Shown here: piece by piece, positions 6,888-13,360 of the stretch | How positions within the stretch are numbered: position 1 is the first letter of the stretch | How the letters are laid out: each line of letters starts with the position of its first letter | Source of the DNA: JBJXFK01 sp046155505 | GTDB taxonomy: Bacteria; Planctomycetota; Phycisphaerae; UBA1845; Fen-1342 | DNA: 13,360 nt | NCBI GenBank assembly: GCA_046155505.1 | Contig: JBJXFK010000221.1 | Span: 1-13,360 of the forward strand | Direction: 5' to 3' | Program-made: the position numbers and the translations under genes | The notes under the pieces: generated by a model | The model's input: the letters and a program-made list of their open reading frames with translations, nothing else | Database searches by the model: none | Told to the model about the DNA's origin: nothing

Positions 6888-7811
6888 ATGTTGAAACCGG
6901 ACAACCAGTTGATGAGTCGCCGCGACATGCTTCGCGCGACTGCGGCAGGAGTTGCGCTGATGAGCACGGGGTCGATGCCGGCGCTCGGGCAGGATGCGGC
7001 GAAAGAGCCACTGTTCAAAATCTCGCTGGCCGAGTGGTCGCTGCACAACACGCTGTTCGGCAAAAAACTCGCACACGAGGACTTCGCGCCAAGCACCAAA
7101 AAGGATTATGGCATCGACGCGGTCGAGTTCGTGAACATCTTCATGAAGGACAAGGCCAAGGACGAGGCCTACCTGAAGCTGGTCAAGACGAAGGCCAACG
7201 ACGCGGGCGTGAAAGTCCTGCTGATCATGTGCGACGGCGAGGGTGCTCTCGGCGATGCAGACGACGCGAAGCGCAAGCTGGCTGTCGAGAACCATTACAA
7301 GTGGGTCGACGCAGCCAAGTTCTTCGGCTGCCACAGCATTCGCGTCAACGCCCAAAGCAGCGGCGAACGCGACGAGCAGGAAAAACTCGCCGCCGACGGC
7401 CTGCGCCGCCTGACCGAATTCGCCGCCAAGCAGGACATCAACGTCATCGTCGAGAACCACGGCGGCCTCTCATCGCATGGCGACTGGCTCGCGGCGGTGA
7501 TGAAGCGGGTCGGTCATCCGCGTTGCGGGACACTGCCGGACTTCGGCAATTTCTACGAGTACGACCGCTACCAGGGCGTCACCGATCTGATGCCGTTCGC
7601 CAAGGCGGTGAGTGCCAAAAGTCACGCGTTCGATGACAAGGGCAACGAGACCAAGACCGATTATCGGCGGATGATGAAGATCGTGCTCGATGCCGGCTAT
7701 CGCGGGTACGTCGGTATTGAATATGAGGGCAAGCCACTTCCCGAGCCGGACGGCGTGCGCGCGACGCAGAAGCTGCTGGAGACCGTGCGAAGCGAGCTGA
7801 CGAAAGCGTAA
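6888..7811 (+). CDS. Tat-exported sugar phosphate isomerase/epimerase-like TIM-barrel protein
   Basis: The ATG at 6888 has GAGGA at 6878-6882, five bases upstream; the frame is open further upstream but lacks a signal sequence or ribosome site there. The 307-residue product begins with a twin-arginine signal: SRRDMLR (residues 10-16), a hydrophobic AAGVALMSTG segment and a likely cut after ALG (residue 34). The mature part fits the xylose-isomerase-like / AP-endonuclease-family-2 TIM barrel. Candidate metal ligands on the barrel strands are E80 (GIDAVEFVN), E189 (NVIVENHGG), D218 (LPDFGNF), H246 (KSHAFDDKG) and E278 (YVGIEYEG). Members isomerise or epimerise sugars or hydroxypyruvate, and planctomycetes carry many exported copies of unknown substrate. 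The folded-export route suits a metal enzyme acting in the periplasm. The neighbouring LacI-type gene could regulate it, though hairpins separate the two. Confidence 0.85.
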   Translation: MLKPDNQLMSRRDMLRATAAGVALMSTGSMPALGQDAAKEPLFKISLAEWSLHNTLFGKKLAHEDFAPSTKKDYGIDAVEFVNIFMKDKAKDEAYLKLVKTKANDAGVKVLLIMCDGEGALGDADDAKRKLAVENHYKWVDAAKFFGCHSIRVNAQSSGERDEQEKLAADGLRRLTEFAAKQDINVIVENHGGLSSHGDWLAAVMKRVGHPRCGTLPDFGNFYEYDRYQGVTDLMPFAKAVSAKSHAFDDKGNETKTDYRRMMKIVLDAGYRGYVGIEYEGKPLPEPDGVRATQKLLETVRSELTKA

Positions 7812-7839
7812 GGCACTGTCAGTATTGATTTTACGTGAC

Positions 7840-7875
7840 TACCCCGACAGCCGCGATCGCGCGGTTGCCGGGGTA
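7840..7875 (+). terminator. Strong hairpin after the TIM-barrel gene, probable terminator
   Basis: TACCCCG (7840-7846) pairs with CGGGGTA (7869-7875). After one A/C mismatch, CAGCCGCG pairs with CGCGGTTG, closing on the four-base loop ATCG. That is 15 base pairs with one G-T pair. It starts 29 bases after the stop codon. No run of T follows; the next bases are a direct repeat of ATTGTGC (7875-7888). It is the natural 3' end of the upstream transcript, but it may be Rho-assisted or serve as an RNA end protector instead. Confidence 0.6.
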
Positions 7876-7891
7876 TTGTGCATTGTGCATA

Positions 7892-8030
7892 CAACGTTGC
7901 GGTCGGGTTACCCGCAAAATTTGCTGAAAATCTTGTCAGAAGATTACGAAATGACGCTTGTACACAAGGAAGGTCTCAGCCGATGATGTACGACCAAAGC
8001 CGTATTTGGTTCATCGTGGCTGTGTACACA
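7892..8030 (+). promoter_or_regulatory. Cluster of short palindromes upstream of the LacI-family gene, candidate operators
   Basis: Five symmetric elements lie in 140 bases: CAACGTTG (7892-7899, perfect, with a central CG as in many LacI-family operators), CGGGT-T-ACCCG (7904-7914), AATCTT-GTCAG-AAGATT (7929-7945), CTTGTACACAAG (7957-7968, CTTG/CAAG arms) and TGTGTACACA (8021-8030, perfect). The last two share TGTACACA. LacI-type regulators often bind their own promoter, so some of these could be operators. No convincing -35/-10 pair was picked out. The symmetry is seen directly; the assignment to the regulator is inference. Confidence 0.45.
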
Positions 8031-8094
8031 TGCGTCGCAGGCGCGTCCTAACGGCGGCTGCGAACCAATGCCAAATGGGCGGAAAGGGTGGCCG

Positions 8095-9186
8095 ATGGGC
8101 GCGGCTCCCCCGAATCGCAAGGTGAATGTCACACTCAAACAAATTGCCGAGCGTCTGGAAATCTCCCAGGCGACCGTGTCGCGCGTACTGAATCGACGCG
8201 GCCTCGGCTTTATCTCTCTCGCGACCCGCGAGCGAGTCGAACTGACCGCGGCCGAAATGGGCTATCGGCCGAATCAGATCGCTCGCGGGCTGAGCACAGG
8301 GCGGACCAACATCGTTGCGCTCTGGATTCGCAACCCGACGGCACCGTACTACGCTGCCATCGTGGAACAGATGGCCGAGCATGCCGCGTTGAACGGCTAT
8401 GAGATGATCCTGCGTGCGTTCCGCGATCGCGGCGACGATCACGGAACGCCGGCGGCGATCGACCCGCTCGCGGTCTGGCCGGTCGACGGCTTGTTCGCGG
8501 TCGACGTGCGTGCCCCGGTTGATGGGTTCCTGCACGCCGTCGGTCGGGCGATTCCATTCGTGGGAATGGGCAACGACTTTCCCGCCGAGCGCGACCACGT
8601 CTCGTTCGACGCCGAAGCCGGTGTGCGCGATGCGGTCGAGCACCTGCTCGAATCGGGCTGCCGTAAGATCGTGCATCTGTCCGCCGGCTGTTCGATTCGA
8701 AAGGTGCGGCTCGCGCGAGCGGATATTTTCGAGCGGGTCATCACCGATGCCGGCATGACGCCGATCGTGATCAAATCGCCGAACGAAACGCGAATCGCCG
8801 CGCGGCACACGATCGCCCAACATGTGCGCGAGCACGGCTGCCCGGACGGCGTGTTTTGCATCAACGATGACGTCGCGATCGGAGCGCATCGCGGGTTGCT
8901 GGATTTGGGCAAGCGTGTGCCGCAGGACGTAAAGCTGGTCGGCTTCGACGCGATCGCCGACGGCGAGCTGCTCGCGACGCCGCTGACCAGTGTCAATCAG
9001 CCGGTCGATGAACTGGTGACGAACGCGTGGGAGTTCATGAAACGTCGCATGCAATCGGCGACCGTTCCGCAGCAAACACACGTCGTTCGCCCGCGGCTGC
9101 TGATTCGCGAATCGACGACCGCGCGACACCCTCCGCCATCAATGGTGAGCGCAGGCGTTTCGCCGATCGTCGCCATCGGTGCATAG
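8095..9186 (+). CDS. LacI-family transcriptional regulator
   Basis: The ATG at 8095 is preferred because GGAAAGGG (8081-8088) lies six bases upstream; an in-frame ATG at 8068 has no such site. The 363-residue protein has the LacI order. A helix-turn-helix lies at residues 13-33 (TLKQIAERLEISQATVSRVLN). The hinge region YRPNQIARGLSTGRT lies at 57-71. A periplasmic-binding-protein-like ligand domain follows, with CINDDVAIGAHRGLLDLGKRVPQDVKLVGFDAIADGE and ATPLTSVNQPVDELV near its end. It would bind DNA as a dimer and respond to a sugar or related effector. The target is not known; its own promoter and the TIM-barrel gene before it are candidates. It is monocistronic, followed by paired hairpins. 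Confidence 0.92.
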   Translation: MGAAPPNRKVNVTLKQIAERLEISQATVSRVLNRRGLGFISLATRERVELTAAEMGYRPNQIARGLSTGRTNIVALWIRNPTAPYYAAIVEQMAEHAALNGYEMILRAFRDRGDDHGTPAAIDPLAVWPVDGLFAVDVRAPVDGFLHAVGRAIPFVGMGNDFPAERDHVSFDAEAGVRDAVEHLLESGCRKIVHLSAGCSIRKVRLARADIFERVITDAGMTPIVIKSPNETRIAARHTIAQHVREHGCPDGVFCINDDVAIGAHRGLLDLGKRVPQDVKLVGFDAIADGELLATPLTSVNQPVDELVTNAWEFMKRRMQSATVPQQTHVVRPRLLIRESTTARHPPPSMVSAGVSPIVAIGA

Positions 9187-9189
9187 GCG

Positions 9190-9227
9190 ACGCGCGAAGC
9201 GCGTGAATCGGGCGTACAGAACGCCCG
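9190..9227 (+). terminator. Two tandem hairpins after the LacI gene, probable terminator
   Basis: ACGCGC-GAA-GCGCGT (9190-9204) is a perfect six-pair hairpin starting three bases after the stop codon. CGGGCGT-ACAGA-ACGCCCG (9209-9227) is a perfect seven-pair hairpin just behind it. No T-run follows. Position right behind the stop and ahead of the moa operon fits transcript termination, or a repeat-type intergenic palindrome. Confidence 0.55.
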
Positions 9228-9259
9228 TCCCACCCCGCACCGCGATAAACTACGCCGGT

Positions 9260-9277
9260 CGCGATCAACTGATCGCG
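9260..9277 (+). promoter_or_regulatory. Perfect 8-bp dyad before moaD, candidate operator or leader hairpin
   Basis: CGCGATCA-AC-TGATCGCG (9260-9277) is a perfect inverted repeat with a two-base centre. It ends seven bases before the GGAG ribosome site of moaD. The short centre fits a protein-binding dyad better than an RNA hairpin, although a hairpin with a slightly opened loop could also form and mask the ribosome site. No larger riboswitch-like leader such as a Moco motif is evident in the roughly 110-base spacer. Confidence 0.4.
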
Positions 9278-9295
9278 CCGCGGCGGAGATCGACT

Positions 9296-9541
9296 TTGCG
9301 AGTGCGGGTGTTACTCTTCGGACCGGCGGCTCGCGCGGTCGGCGCATCGTCGATCGAGTTGAATGTCCAAGCGTTGCCGACGCTCGCGCTCATTCGCTCG
9401 CGTTTGTCGGTCGAGTCGCCCGCGCTCGAACCGTTTCTGTCCGCCGGCCGATTTGCCGTGAATCAACGCTACGTGAGCGACGAGACCGAAGTGTCCGAGT
9501 GTGACGAGATCGCGCTCATCGCGATGGTGTCCGGCGGATGA
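9296..9541 (+). CDS. moaD: MoaD, small (sulfur carrier) subunit of molybdopterin synthase
   Basis: The TTG at 9296 is chosen as start because GGAG (9285-9288) lies seven bases upstream and the MoaD fold begins immediately (LRVRVLLFGPAARAVG). The longer open frame before it contains the hairpins after the LacI gene. The product is 81 residues, the usual MoaD length, with a ubiquitin-like pattern and the essential C-terminal Gly-Gly (AMVSGG). That terminus is adenylated and thiocarboxylated and then gives sulfur to precursor Z (cPMP) in complex with MoaE. The stop overlaps the moaE start (ATGA). A GTG at 9302 is an alternative start. Confidence 0.9.
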   Translation: MRVRVLLFGPAARAVGASSIELNVQALPTLALIRSRLSVESPALEPFLSAGRFAVNQRYVSDETEVSECDEIALIAMVSGG

Positions 9542-9942
9542 TCGTCGAAGCCACCATCATCGACGGGCCGATTCCGCCGCTCGCGGCGCTCGATACGCCA
9601 CTCCGCGACGAGGTCGGCGCGGCGCTCGTGTTCGACGGCATTGTTCGCCACACAGAAGACGGTCGGCCCCTGGTCGCGCTCGACTATGAAGCCTACGACG
9701 GCATGGCGAAACGCGAGTTGCTCGCCGTTGCCGTGTCGGTCGCCGCGGCGCATGGCGTGCTGAGTTTTCGCGTGTGGCACAGTCGCGGTCGTGTACCGGT
9801 CGGTGCGGCTTCGCTGCGCGTCGTGATTCACAGCCGCCATCGCAAGGAGTCGCTCGCCGCGATGGATGAGTTCATCGATCGGTTGAAACGCGACGTGCCG
9901 ATTTGGAAGCATGCGGTCTTCGCCGCGGACGGGCCGACATGA
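9538..9942 (+). CDS. moaE: MoaE, large catalytic subunit of molybdopterin synthase
   Basis: The ATG at 9538 overlaps the moaD stop (ATGA). The 134-residue protein has the MoaE landmarks: ALVFDGIVRHTEDGRPLVALDYEAY (residues 29-53), HSRGRVPVGAASLRVVIHSRHR (81-102) and the lysine pair K117 and K124 in LKRDVPIWK, spaced seven residues apart like the catalytic lysines of E. coli MoaE. It converts cyclic pyranopterin monophosphate to molybdopterin with the MoaD thiocarboxylate as sulfur donor, in the cytoplasm. The protein is slightly shorter than E. coli MoaE. The stop overlaps the moeA start in the same ATGA arrangement, so the three genes form one operon. Confidence 0.92.
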   Translation: MIVEATIIDGPIPPLAALDTPLRDEVGAALVFDGIVRHTEDGRPLVALDYEAYDGMAKRELLAVAVSVAAAHGVLSFRVWHSRGRVPVGAASLRVVIHSRHRKESLAAMDEFIDRLKRDVPIWKHAVFAADGPT

Positions 9943-11156
9943 GCTCATCAACCAACACGCCGCCGCCGAAGTTTGCCGGCCCGCAGGCTGCGATTGATGC
10001 CATGCTGCCGCGCACTCGGCGAGTGACCGAGAGCGAGATCTTGCCGATCGCCGACGCGGATGGACGCGTTCTCGCCGATCCGCTGACCACGGATCGTGAC
10101 AGTCCGCCGTGCGACGTGACCGCGATGGATGGCTACGCCGTGCGCAGCGCCGAGATGTCGCGCGGCGTGTTGCCGGTGCGAGGCGAGGTGGAGATTGGAC
10201 GCGAACCGCCGCCGCTGCCCGTCGGTGCCGCGCTGCGCATTTTCACTGGCGGAGCGATTCCGCCCGGCTGCGATGCGGTGATTCAGCGCGAGCACGTCGA
10301 AGAATCCGCGAACGAAATTCGCCTGCGCCCTGGCTGCGATGCGCCGCCTATCGGTGCGAATATTCGCCGTCGCGGCGAAAATTTGAGCGCGGGCGCGAGT
10401 GTGCTGCGCGCGGGCGCGTGCGTGACGCCGGCGGTTGTCGGTGGCTTCGCGAGTTTTGGCGTGCCGCGGGTGCGCGTGTGGCGGCGCGTACGGGTTGCGA
10501 TCATCGTGACCGGAAATGAGCTGCTGCCGATCGATGCGCCGGCGAGCGACTGGCAAATTCGTGACTCCAATGGCCCGCTGCTCGCCGCGCTGCTGCGCCG
10601 ACACGCTTTCGTCGAAATCGTTTCGCAAGAGCGTATCGCAGACGATCCGGCGGCGATCGAATCGGCGCTCGCGAGCGCGTTGCAGCGCGCAGACTCGGTG
10701 CTGCTCACCGGCGGCGTTTCGGCCGGCGATCACGACTATGTGCCGGATGTCGTGCGGCGTGTCGGCGGCGAGGTGTTATTCCATCGTTTGCCGATGCGGC
10801 CCGGCGGACCCGTACTCGGCGCGATTACCGCAACCGGTCAGGCGATCTTTGGCCTGCCGGGAAATCCGCTTTCGACGGCGGTTACGGCACGGCGAATCGC
10901 ATTGCCGATGCTGCGACACATCGCCGGCATGCACACGCCGCTGGATCAAGCAACAATGGTCACGTTCGACCCTTATGATGGCAAGTCGCTCCACTTATGG
11001 TGGTATCGGCTTGCCCGGCTCAGCGGTGACGGCGAGGCCGAAATCGTCGTGACCAAAGGCAGCGGCGACGTGGTATCGCTCGCCCGCAGCGACGGCTTTG
11101 TCGAAATTCCACCAGAGTGCGACGAAGCCGGGCCGTGGGCGTATTTTGGTTGGTGA
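9939..11156 (+). CDS. moeA: MoeA, molybdopterin molybdenumtransferase
   Basis: The ATG at 9939 overlaps the moaE stop (ATGA). The 405-residue product is close to E. coli MoeA (411). Family motifs appear in order: AMDGYAVR (62-69), FTGGAIPPGCDAV (102-114), IRRRGENL (142-149), VTGNEL (190-195), IRDSNG (207-212), LLTGGVSAGDHDY (255-267), LPGNP (306-310) and a C-terminal domain with KGSGDVVSLARSDGFVEIPP. It inserts molybdate into adenylylated molybdopterin to make Moco. The loop written KPGKP in E. coli MoeA reads RPGGP here (287-291); this loop varies among homologues, so the protein is still expected to be active. Other Moco genes (moaA, moaC, mogA/moaB) are not in the window. The gene converges on larB. 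Confidence 0.93.
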   Translation: MSSSTNTPPPKFAGPQAAIDAMLPRTRRVTESEILPIADADGRVLADPLTTDRDSPPCDVTAMDGYAVRSAEMSRGVLPVRGEVEIGREPPPLPVGAALRIFTGGAIPPGCDAVIQREHVEESANEIRLRPGCDAPPIGANIRRRGENLSAGASVLRAGACVTPAVVGGFASFGVPRVRVWRRVRVAIIVTGNELLPIDAPASDWQIRDSNGPLLAALLRRHAFVEIVSQERIADDPAAIESALASALQRADSVLLTGGVSAGDHDYVPDVVRRVGGEVLFHRLPMRPGGPVLGAITATGQAIFGLPGNPLSTAVTARRIALPMLRHIAGMHTPLDQATMVTFDPYDGKSLHLWWYRLARLSGDGEAEIVVTKGSGDVVSLARSDGFVEIPPECDEAGPWAYFGW

Positions 11157-11157
11157 A

Positions 11158-11175
11158 TCGCGATCGCAGCCGCGA
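11158..11175. terminator. Weak hairpin in the moeA/larB convergent gap
   Basis: TCGCG (11158-11162) pairs with CGCGA (11171-11175) around an eight-base loop. It starts directly after the moeA stop, in the 42-base gap between convergent genes. It could serve as a shared terminator, but the stem is short and there is no T-run on either strand. Confidence 0.25.
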
Positions 11176-11198
11176 ATAATCTTCTCAAGAGGCGTCAG

Positions 11199-12038
11199 TC
11201 ATCGCACCGCAATCGGGTCGATCGCTTGCGGCGATTCGGCGTGAATGTCCGTCGCGACGTGCCCGTTCACGCCCGGCTTGCCCGCTCGATCAGCGATGCG
11301 GTTGATTCGCGCCGCGTGAATCGCCGCTCCGAATCCGTTATCGATGTTGCACACCGTCACGCCCGCCGCACAGCTATTGAGCATCGCCAGCAGCGCCGCA
11401 ACGCCGCCCAGACTCGCGCCATAGCCGACGCTGGTCGGCACGGCGACGATCGGAATGTCCACCAAGCCGCCGACGACGCTTGGCAACGCGCCTTCCATGC
11501 CGGCGACGACGATCAGCACGCTCGCCGCGCGAATGCGATCGGTTTGTGCGAGCAAGCGGTGCAGCCCCGCGACACCGACATCGCAAATCAGATCGATGCG
11601 CTGGTCCATCAACTCGGCAGTCACGCGCGCCTCTTCCGCAACCGGCAAATCGCTCGTGCCGGCGGCGATGATGCCGATGTGCGTCTGCGACCACTGCGCC
11701 GGTTTCTGACGCAGTGTGAGCAGGCGGCAGCGACGGTGATACTCGGCGTCGGCAAATCGGCTCAGCACGCGGTCGGCGGCCTTGCGCGAAACGCGCGTCG
11801 CCAGCACGTTGCCGCCCGCGTCGGCGAGCCGTGCGAACAGTTCGTCGATTTGCTTGGCGGTTTTGCCCTGGCCAAAGATCACTTCCGGAAAGCCGCAGCG
11901 CAGCGCGCGGTGATGATCGAGATGCGCGTGGTCCAGCGTCTCAAACGGCAAATCGCGCAGGCGCGCGAGTGCATCGTCGACGCCGGTCGTTCCGGCGGCG
12001 AGCGAGTCGAGCAACTTTCGCAGCAGGTCGGGATGCAA
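11199..12038 (-). CDS. larB: LarB, nickel-pincer cofactor biosynthesis enzyme (pyridinium-3,5-biscarboxylic acid mononucleotide synthase)
   Basis: The start is a TTG at 12038 with GGAG seven bases upstream on the minus strand. The 279-residue protein has the two LarB parts. The N-terminal region contains LDHHRALRCGFPEVIFGQGKT (40-60). The C-terminal PurE/AIR-carboxylase-like domain contains AGTSDLPVAEEA (126-137), CDVGVAGLHRLL (152-163), VVAGMEGALPSVVGGL (177-192), PTSVGYGASLGG (201-212) and MLNSCAAGVTVCNIDNGFGAA (219-239). C223 in NSC lies where the nucleophilic cysteine of characterised LarB is expected. LarB carboxylates and hydrolyses nicotinic acid adenine dinucleotide, the first step to the nickel-pincer nucleotide of lactate racemase and related enzymes. 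LarC and LarE are not nearby, so they must be elsewhere or the pathway is incomplete. It is divergent from the GroES-like gene. Confidence 0.92.
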   Translation of the reverse strand: MHPDLLRKLLDSLAAGTTGVDDALARLRDLPFETLDHAHLDHHRALRCGFPEVIFGQGKTAKQIDELFARLADAGGNVLATRVSRKAADRVLSRFADAEYHRRCRLLTLRQKPAQWSQTHIGIIAAGTSDLPVAEEARVTAELMDQRIDLICDVGVAGLHRLLAQTDRIRAASVLIVVAGMEGALPSVVGGLVDIPIVAVPTSVGYGASLGGVAALLAMLNSCAAGVTVCNIDNGFGAAIHAARINRIADRAGKPGVNGHVATDIHAESPQAIDPIAVR

Positions 12039-12133
12039 TACAGTTCTCCGCGGCGAAACGTCCGCCGATCGCTAGCCACATGCAGCGACAGGCGCTGAGC
12101 GACGCGAGTGATTAAGTATAAACGAGGGATGGC

Positions 12134-12463
12134 ATGAGCCAAACCAGCCCGGGCCGCACGCTTGAGACCGTCGAACCGGTTGGCAAGCGCGTGTTGATTC
12201 GCAAAGACGCTGACAAGAAGACCACCAAGGGCGGCATTCAGCTTCCGGGTAATCTCGAAATTCCGACCATCACCGGTCGCGTGGTCGCCGTCAGTGCGCA
12301 CGTTGAACGCGACGAAGACTATCCGATCCGCCAGTACGACAAGGTGCTGTTCAATCCCAAGAACGCGGTCCCCGTGGATTTCGAGGGCGATAACCGCTTG
12401 TTCGTTGTGCCGGTCGAAGATCTGGTCGCGGTGTTTCGCAAGGGCGCGGAAAAAGCCGATTAG
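12134..12463 (+). CDS. GroES-like co-chaperonin, stand-alone copy
   Basis: The ATG at 12134 has GAGGG at 12124-12128. The 109-residue product has the GroES plan: VEPVGKRVLIRKD (13-25), a mobile-loop segment ending in GGIQLP (33-38) where the hydrophobic IQL would touch GroEL, a GRVVAVS strand (48-54), then YDKVLFNPKNAVPVDFEG (68-85) and a closing VVPVEDLVAVF (91-101). It is a little longer than E. coli GroES (97) because of an N-terminal extension (MSQTSPGRTLET), and the middle is divergent. No groEL follows, so it is not the usual groESL operon; it may be a second GroES partnering a remote GroEL. I leave the symbol blank for that reason. Confidence 0.8.
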   Translation: MSQTSPGRTLETVEPVGKRVLIRKDADKKTTKGGIQLPGNLEIPTITGRVVAVSAHVERDEDYPIRQYDKVLFNPKNAVPVDFEGDNRLFVVPVEDLVAVFRKGAEKAD

Positions 12464-12693
12464 TCTTGGATCGTGCGCCGCGCGCGCGATTGATGGCTAC
12501 GCGTGCGAATTGCACGATTGCCCCAAGCGACAAAATTCTCTTGATCGGCGCTCCTGCTGCACGACTTTAGCGGCAAACCCGCTATCTCAAGTCTCCCTTT
12601 CAAATCGTCGATACAGCCCCGTCGCGCGCGCCATTGCGCCCGGTTGCGGGGCCAGCGCGGGCGTATTTCGGGGCCGCAGCGGAGTTCCTGCAA
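12464..12693. terminator. Spacer after the GroES-like gene with a perfect hairpin
   Basis: This 230-base spacer carries TAGCGG-CAAAC-CCGCTA (12568-12584), a perfect six-pair hairpin about 100 bases after the stop, followed by TCTCAAGTCTCCCTTT, which is only loosely T-rich. A second, larger pairing of GCCCCG (12616-12621) with CGGGGC (12647-12652) may sit in the leader of the carbonic anhydrase gene. The terminator call rests on position and stem only. No further gene or clear promoter was seen. Confidence 0.3.
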
Positions 12694-13360
12694 ATGCTAA
12701 TTCAATCGAAGTTTGGGACGATCGCGATCGGGGCGTTACTCACGACGTGTTTGCTTTTCGCGGGCGATCCGCCGACCAGCAGCGGCGGTGCCGATGCCGG
12801 AGCTGAGGCGCTGCGCCAATTGCAAATCGGACATGCACGATTTCTTTGCGGAAAGCCCGATCATCCGCGGGCCGGCAGCGACCGACGCGAAGACACGTTC
12901 AAGGGTGGCCAGCACCCGTTCGCGATTTTTCTCTCGTGTGCCGACTCGCGCGTGCCGGTCGAGGTGATCTTTGACCAGGGCGTGGGCGATGTCTTCGTCG
13001 TGCGCGTTGCGGGAAATGTCACGGACAAGCATCAGGCCGGCTCGATCGAGTACGGCGTCGAGCATCTGCACGCGCCGCTGGTCGTCGTCATGGGCCATCG
13101 CGGCTGCGGCGCGGTCGCGGCTGCGGCTAGCAACGGCCACATCGAGGGCAACGTCGGCTCAATCGTTGACTCGATCAAGCCGGCGGTCGAACGTGCCGAG
13201 CGGGCCAATCCCGGTTTGAAGGGCGACGGCCTCCTCGCCGAGGCGGTGAAGGCGAACGTTTTCCTGAGCGTCGAAAATCTGCTGAAGTCGAGCCCGATGC
13301 TGTCGCAGCTCGTGAAGTCCAAGAAGCTGACGATTGTCGGCGCGGTCTATGACATCGAGA
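12694..13360 (+). CDS. Exported beta-class carbonic anhydrase (3' partial)
   Basis: The ATG at 12694 has GGAG at 12681-12684, nine bases upstream, and the frame is open to the window end (222 codons visible). Residues 1-24 form a signal peptide: a short basic start (MLIQSKF), a hydrophobic core (GTIAIGALLTTCLLF) and a likely cut near AG-D. The enzyme domain follows. C82-A-D84-S-R86 supplies the first zinc cysteine and the Asp/Arg dyad, VFVVRVAGN lies at 100-108, and GH135RGC138GA supplies the other zinc ligands (the common motif has T where this has R136). It would interconvert CO2 and bicarbonate outside the cytoplasm. The TTC before the signal end does not make a good lipobox. The missing C-terminus probably holds one last strand and helix. 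Confidence 0.92.
   Translation, partial: MLIQSKFGTIAIGALLTTCLLFAGDPPTSSGGADAGAEALRQLQIGHARFLCGKPDHPRAGSDRREDTFKGGQHPFAIFLSCADSRVPVEVIFDQGVGDVFVVRVAGNVTDKHQAGSIEYGVEHLHAPLVVVMGHRGCGAVAAAASNGHIEGNVGSIVDSIKPAVERAERANPGLKGDGLLAEAVKANVFLSVENLLKSSPMLSQLVKSKKLTIVGAVYDIE

Noticed and set aside
6648..7460. N-terminal extension of the HEAT-repeat protein by up to 271 residues
   Set aside because: It is antisense to most of the TIM-barrel gene and has no repeat character; helical repeat sequence starts only after 6647.
8011..9129. A 372-codon open frame antisense to the LacI gene, and similarly long antisense frames at 5253-6305 and 3011-3670
   Set aside because: High GC and strong third-position bias open the opposite frame; the translations are Arg/His-rich with no recognisable domain, while the sense strand encodes clear families.
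10797..10811. MoeA loop RPGGP in place of KPGKP, possible loss of function
   Set aside because: This loop varies among known MoeA/gephyrin proteins, and all other motifs are intact, so it is weak evidence for inactivity.
12117..12122. TATAAA as a -10 box for the GroES-like gene
   Set aside because: It is only 11 bases before the start codon, so transcription would begin after or within the ribosome site.

Overview
The window is a GC-rich, densely coded stretch of chromosome, most likely from a planctomycete of the Phycisphaerae type or a near relative. This is an inference from gene content: a transmembrane protein with kinesin-light-chain-like TPRs that looks like the C-terminal part of a Ser/Thr kinase, a Tat-exported sugar-isomerase-like TIM barrel, a STAS protein with an FLSS phosphorylation motif, and HEAT-repeat proteins of unknown role. 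No rRNA, tRNA, CRISPR array, transposase or integrase is visible. TTG starts are used for three genes (znuC-like, moaD, larB).

Layout. (1) 1-2030: the 3' end of a TPR-rich membrane protein converges on a small STAS-domain gene. (2) 2031-2339: a divergent intergenic region with a near-perfect 78-nt stem-loop, a third copy of one of its arms, and then an AT-rich dyad and a GC hairpin just before the next gene. (3) 2340-4452: a tightly overlapping three-gene metal-uptake operon. It encodes a ribbon-helix-helix regulator carrying Cys/His metal-binding motifs, a ZnuA-like lipoprotein with a His-Asp-rich loop, and a ZnuC-like ATPase. No permease gene follows. (4) 4474-6647 on the minus strand: a two-gene operon of a HEAT-repeat protein and a single-pass membrane protein, both of unknown function. 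(5) 6888-9186: a Tat-secreted TIM-barrel protein, a strong hairpin, a spacer full of short symmetric sequences, and a LacI-family regulator. (6) 9296-11156: moaD-moaE-moeA, joined by ATGA overlaps, for the late steps of molybdenum cofactor synthesis. (7) 11199-12038 minus: larB, first enzyme of the nickel-pincer nucleotide pathway, without larC or larE. (8) 12134-13360: a stand-alone GroES-like protein and the start of an exported beta-carbonic anhydrase that runs off the window.

Much of the window concerns metals: Zn or Mn uptake, Mo cofactor, Ni cofactor and a Zn enzyme. Apart from the two operons (metal uptake and moa) the genes look like independent transcription units. The best candidates for something undescribed are the RHH-plus-zinc-ribbon protein as the regulator of the uptake operon, the three-arm inverted repeat in front of it, and the HEAT/membrane protein pair.
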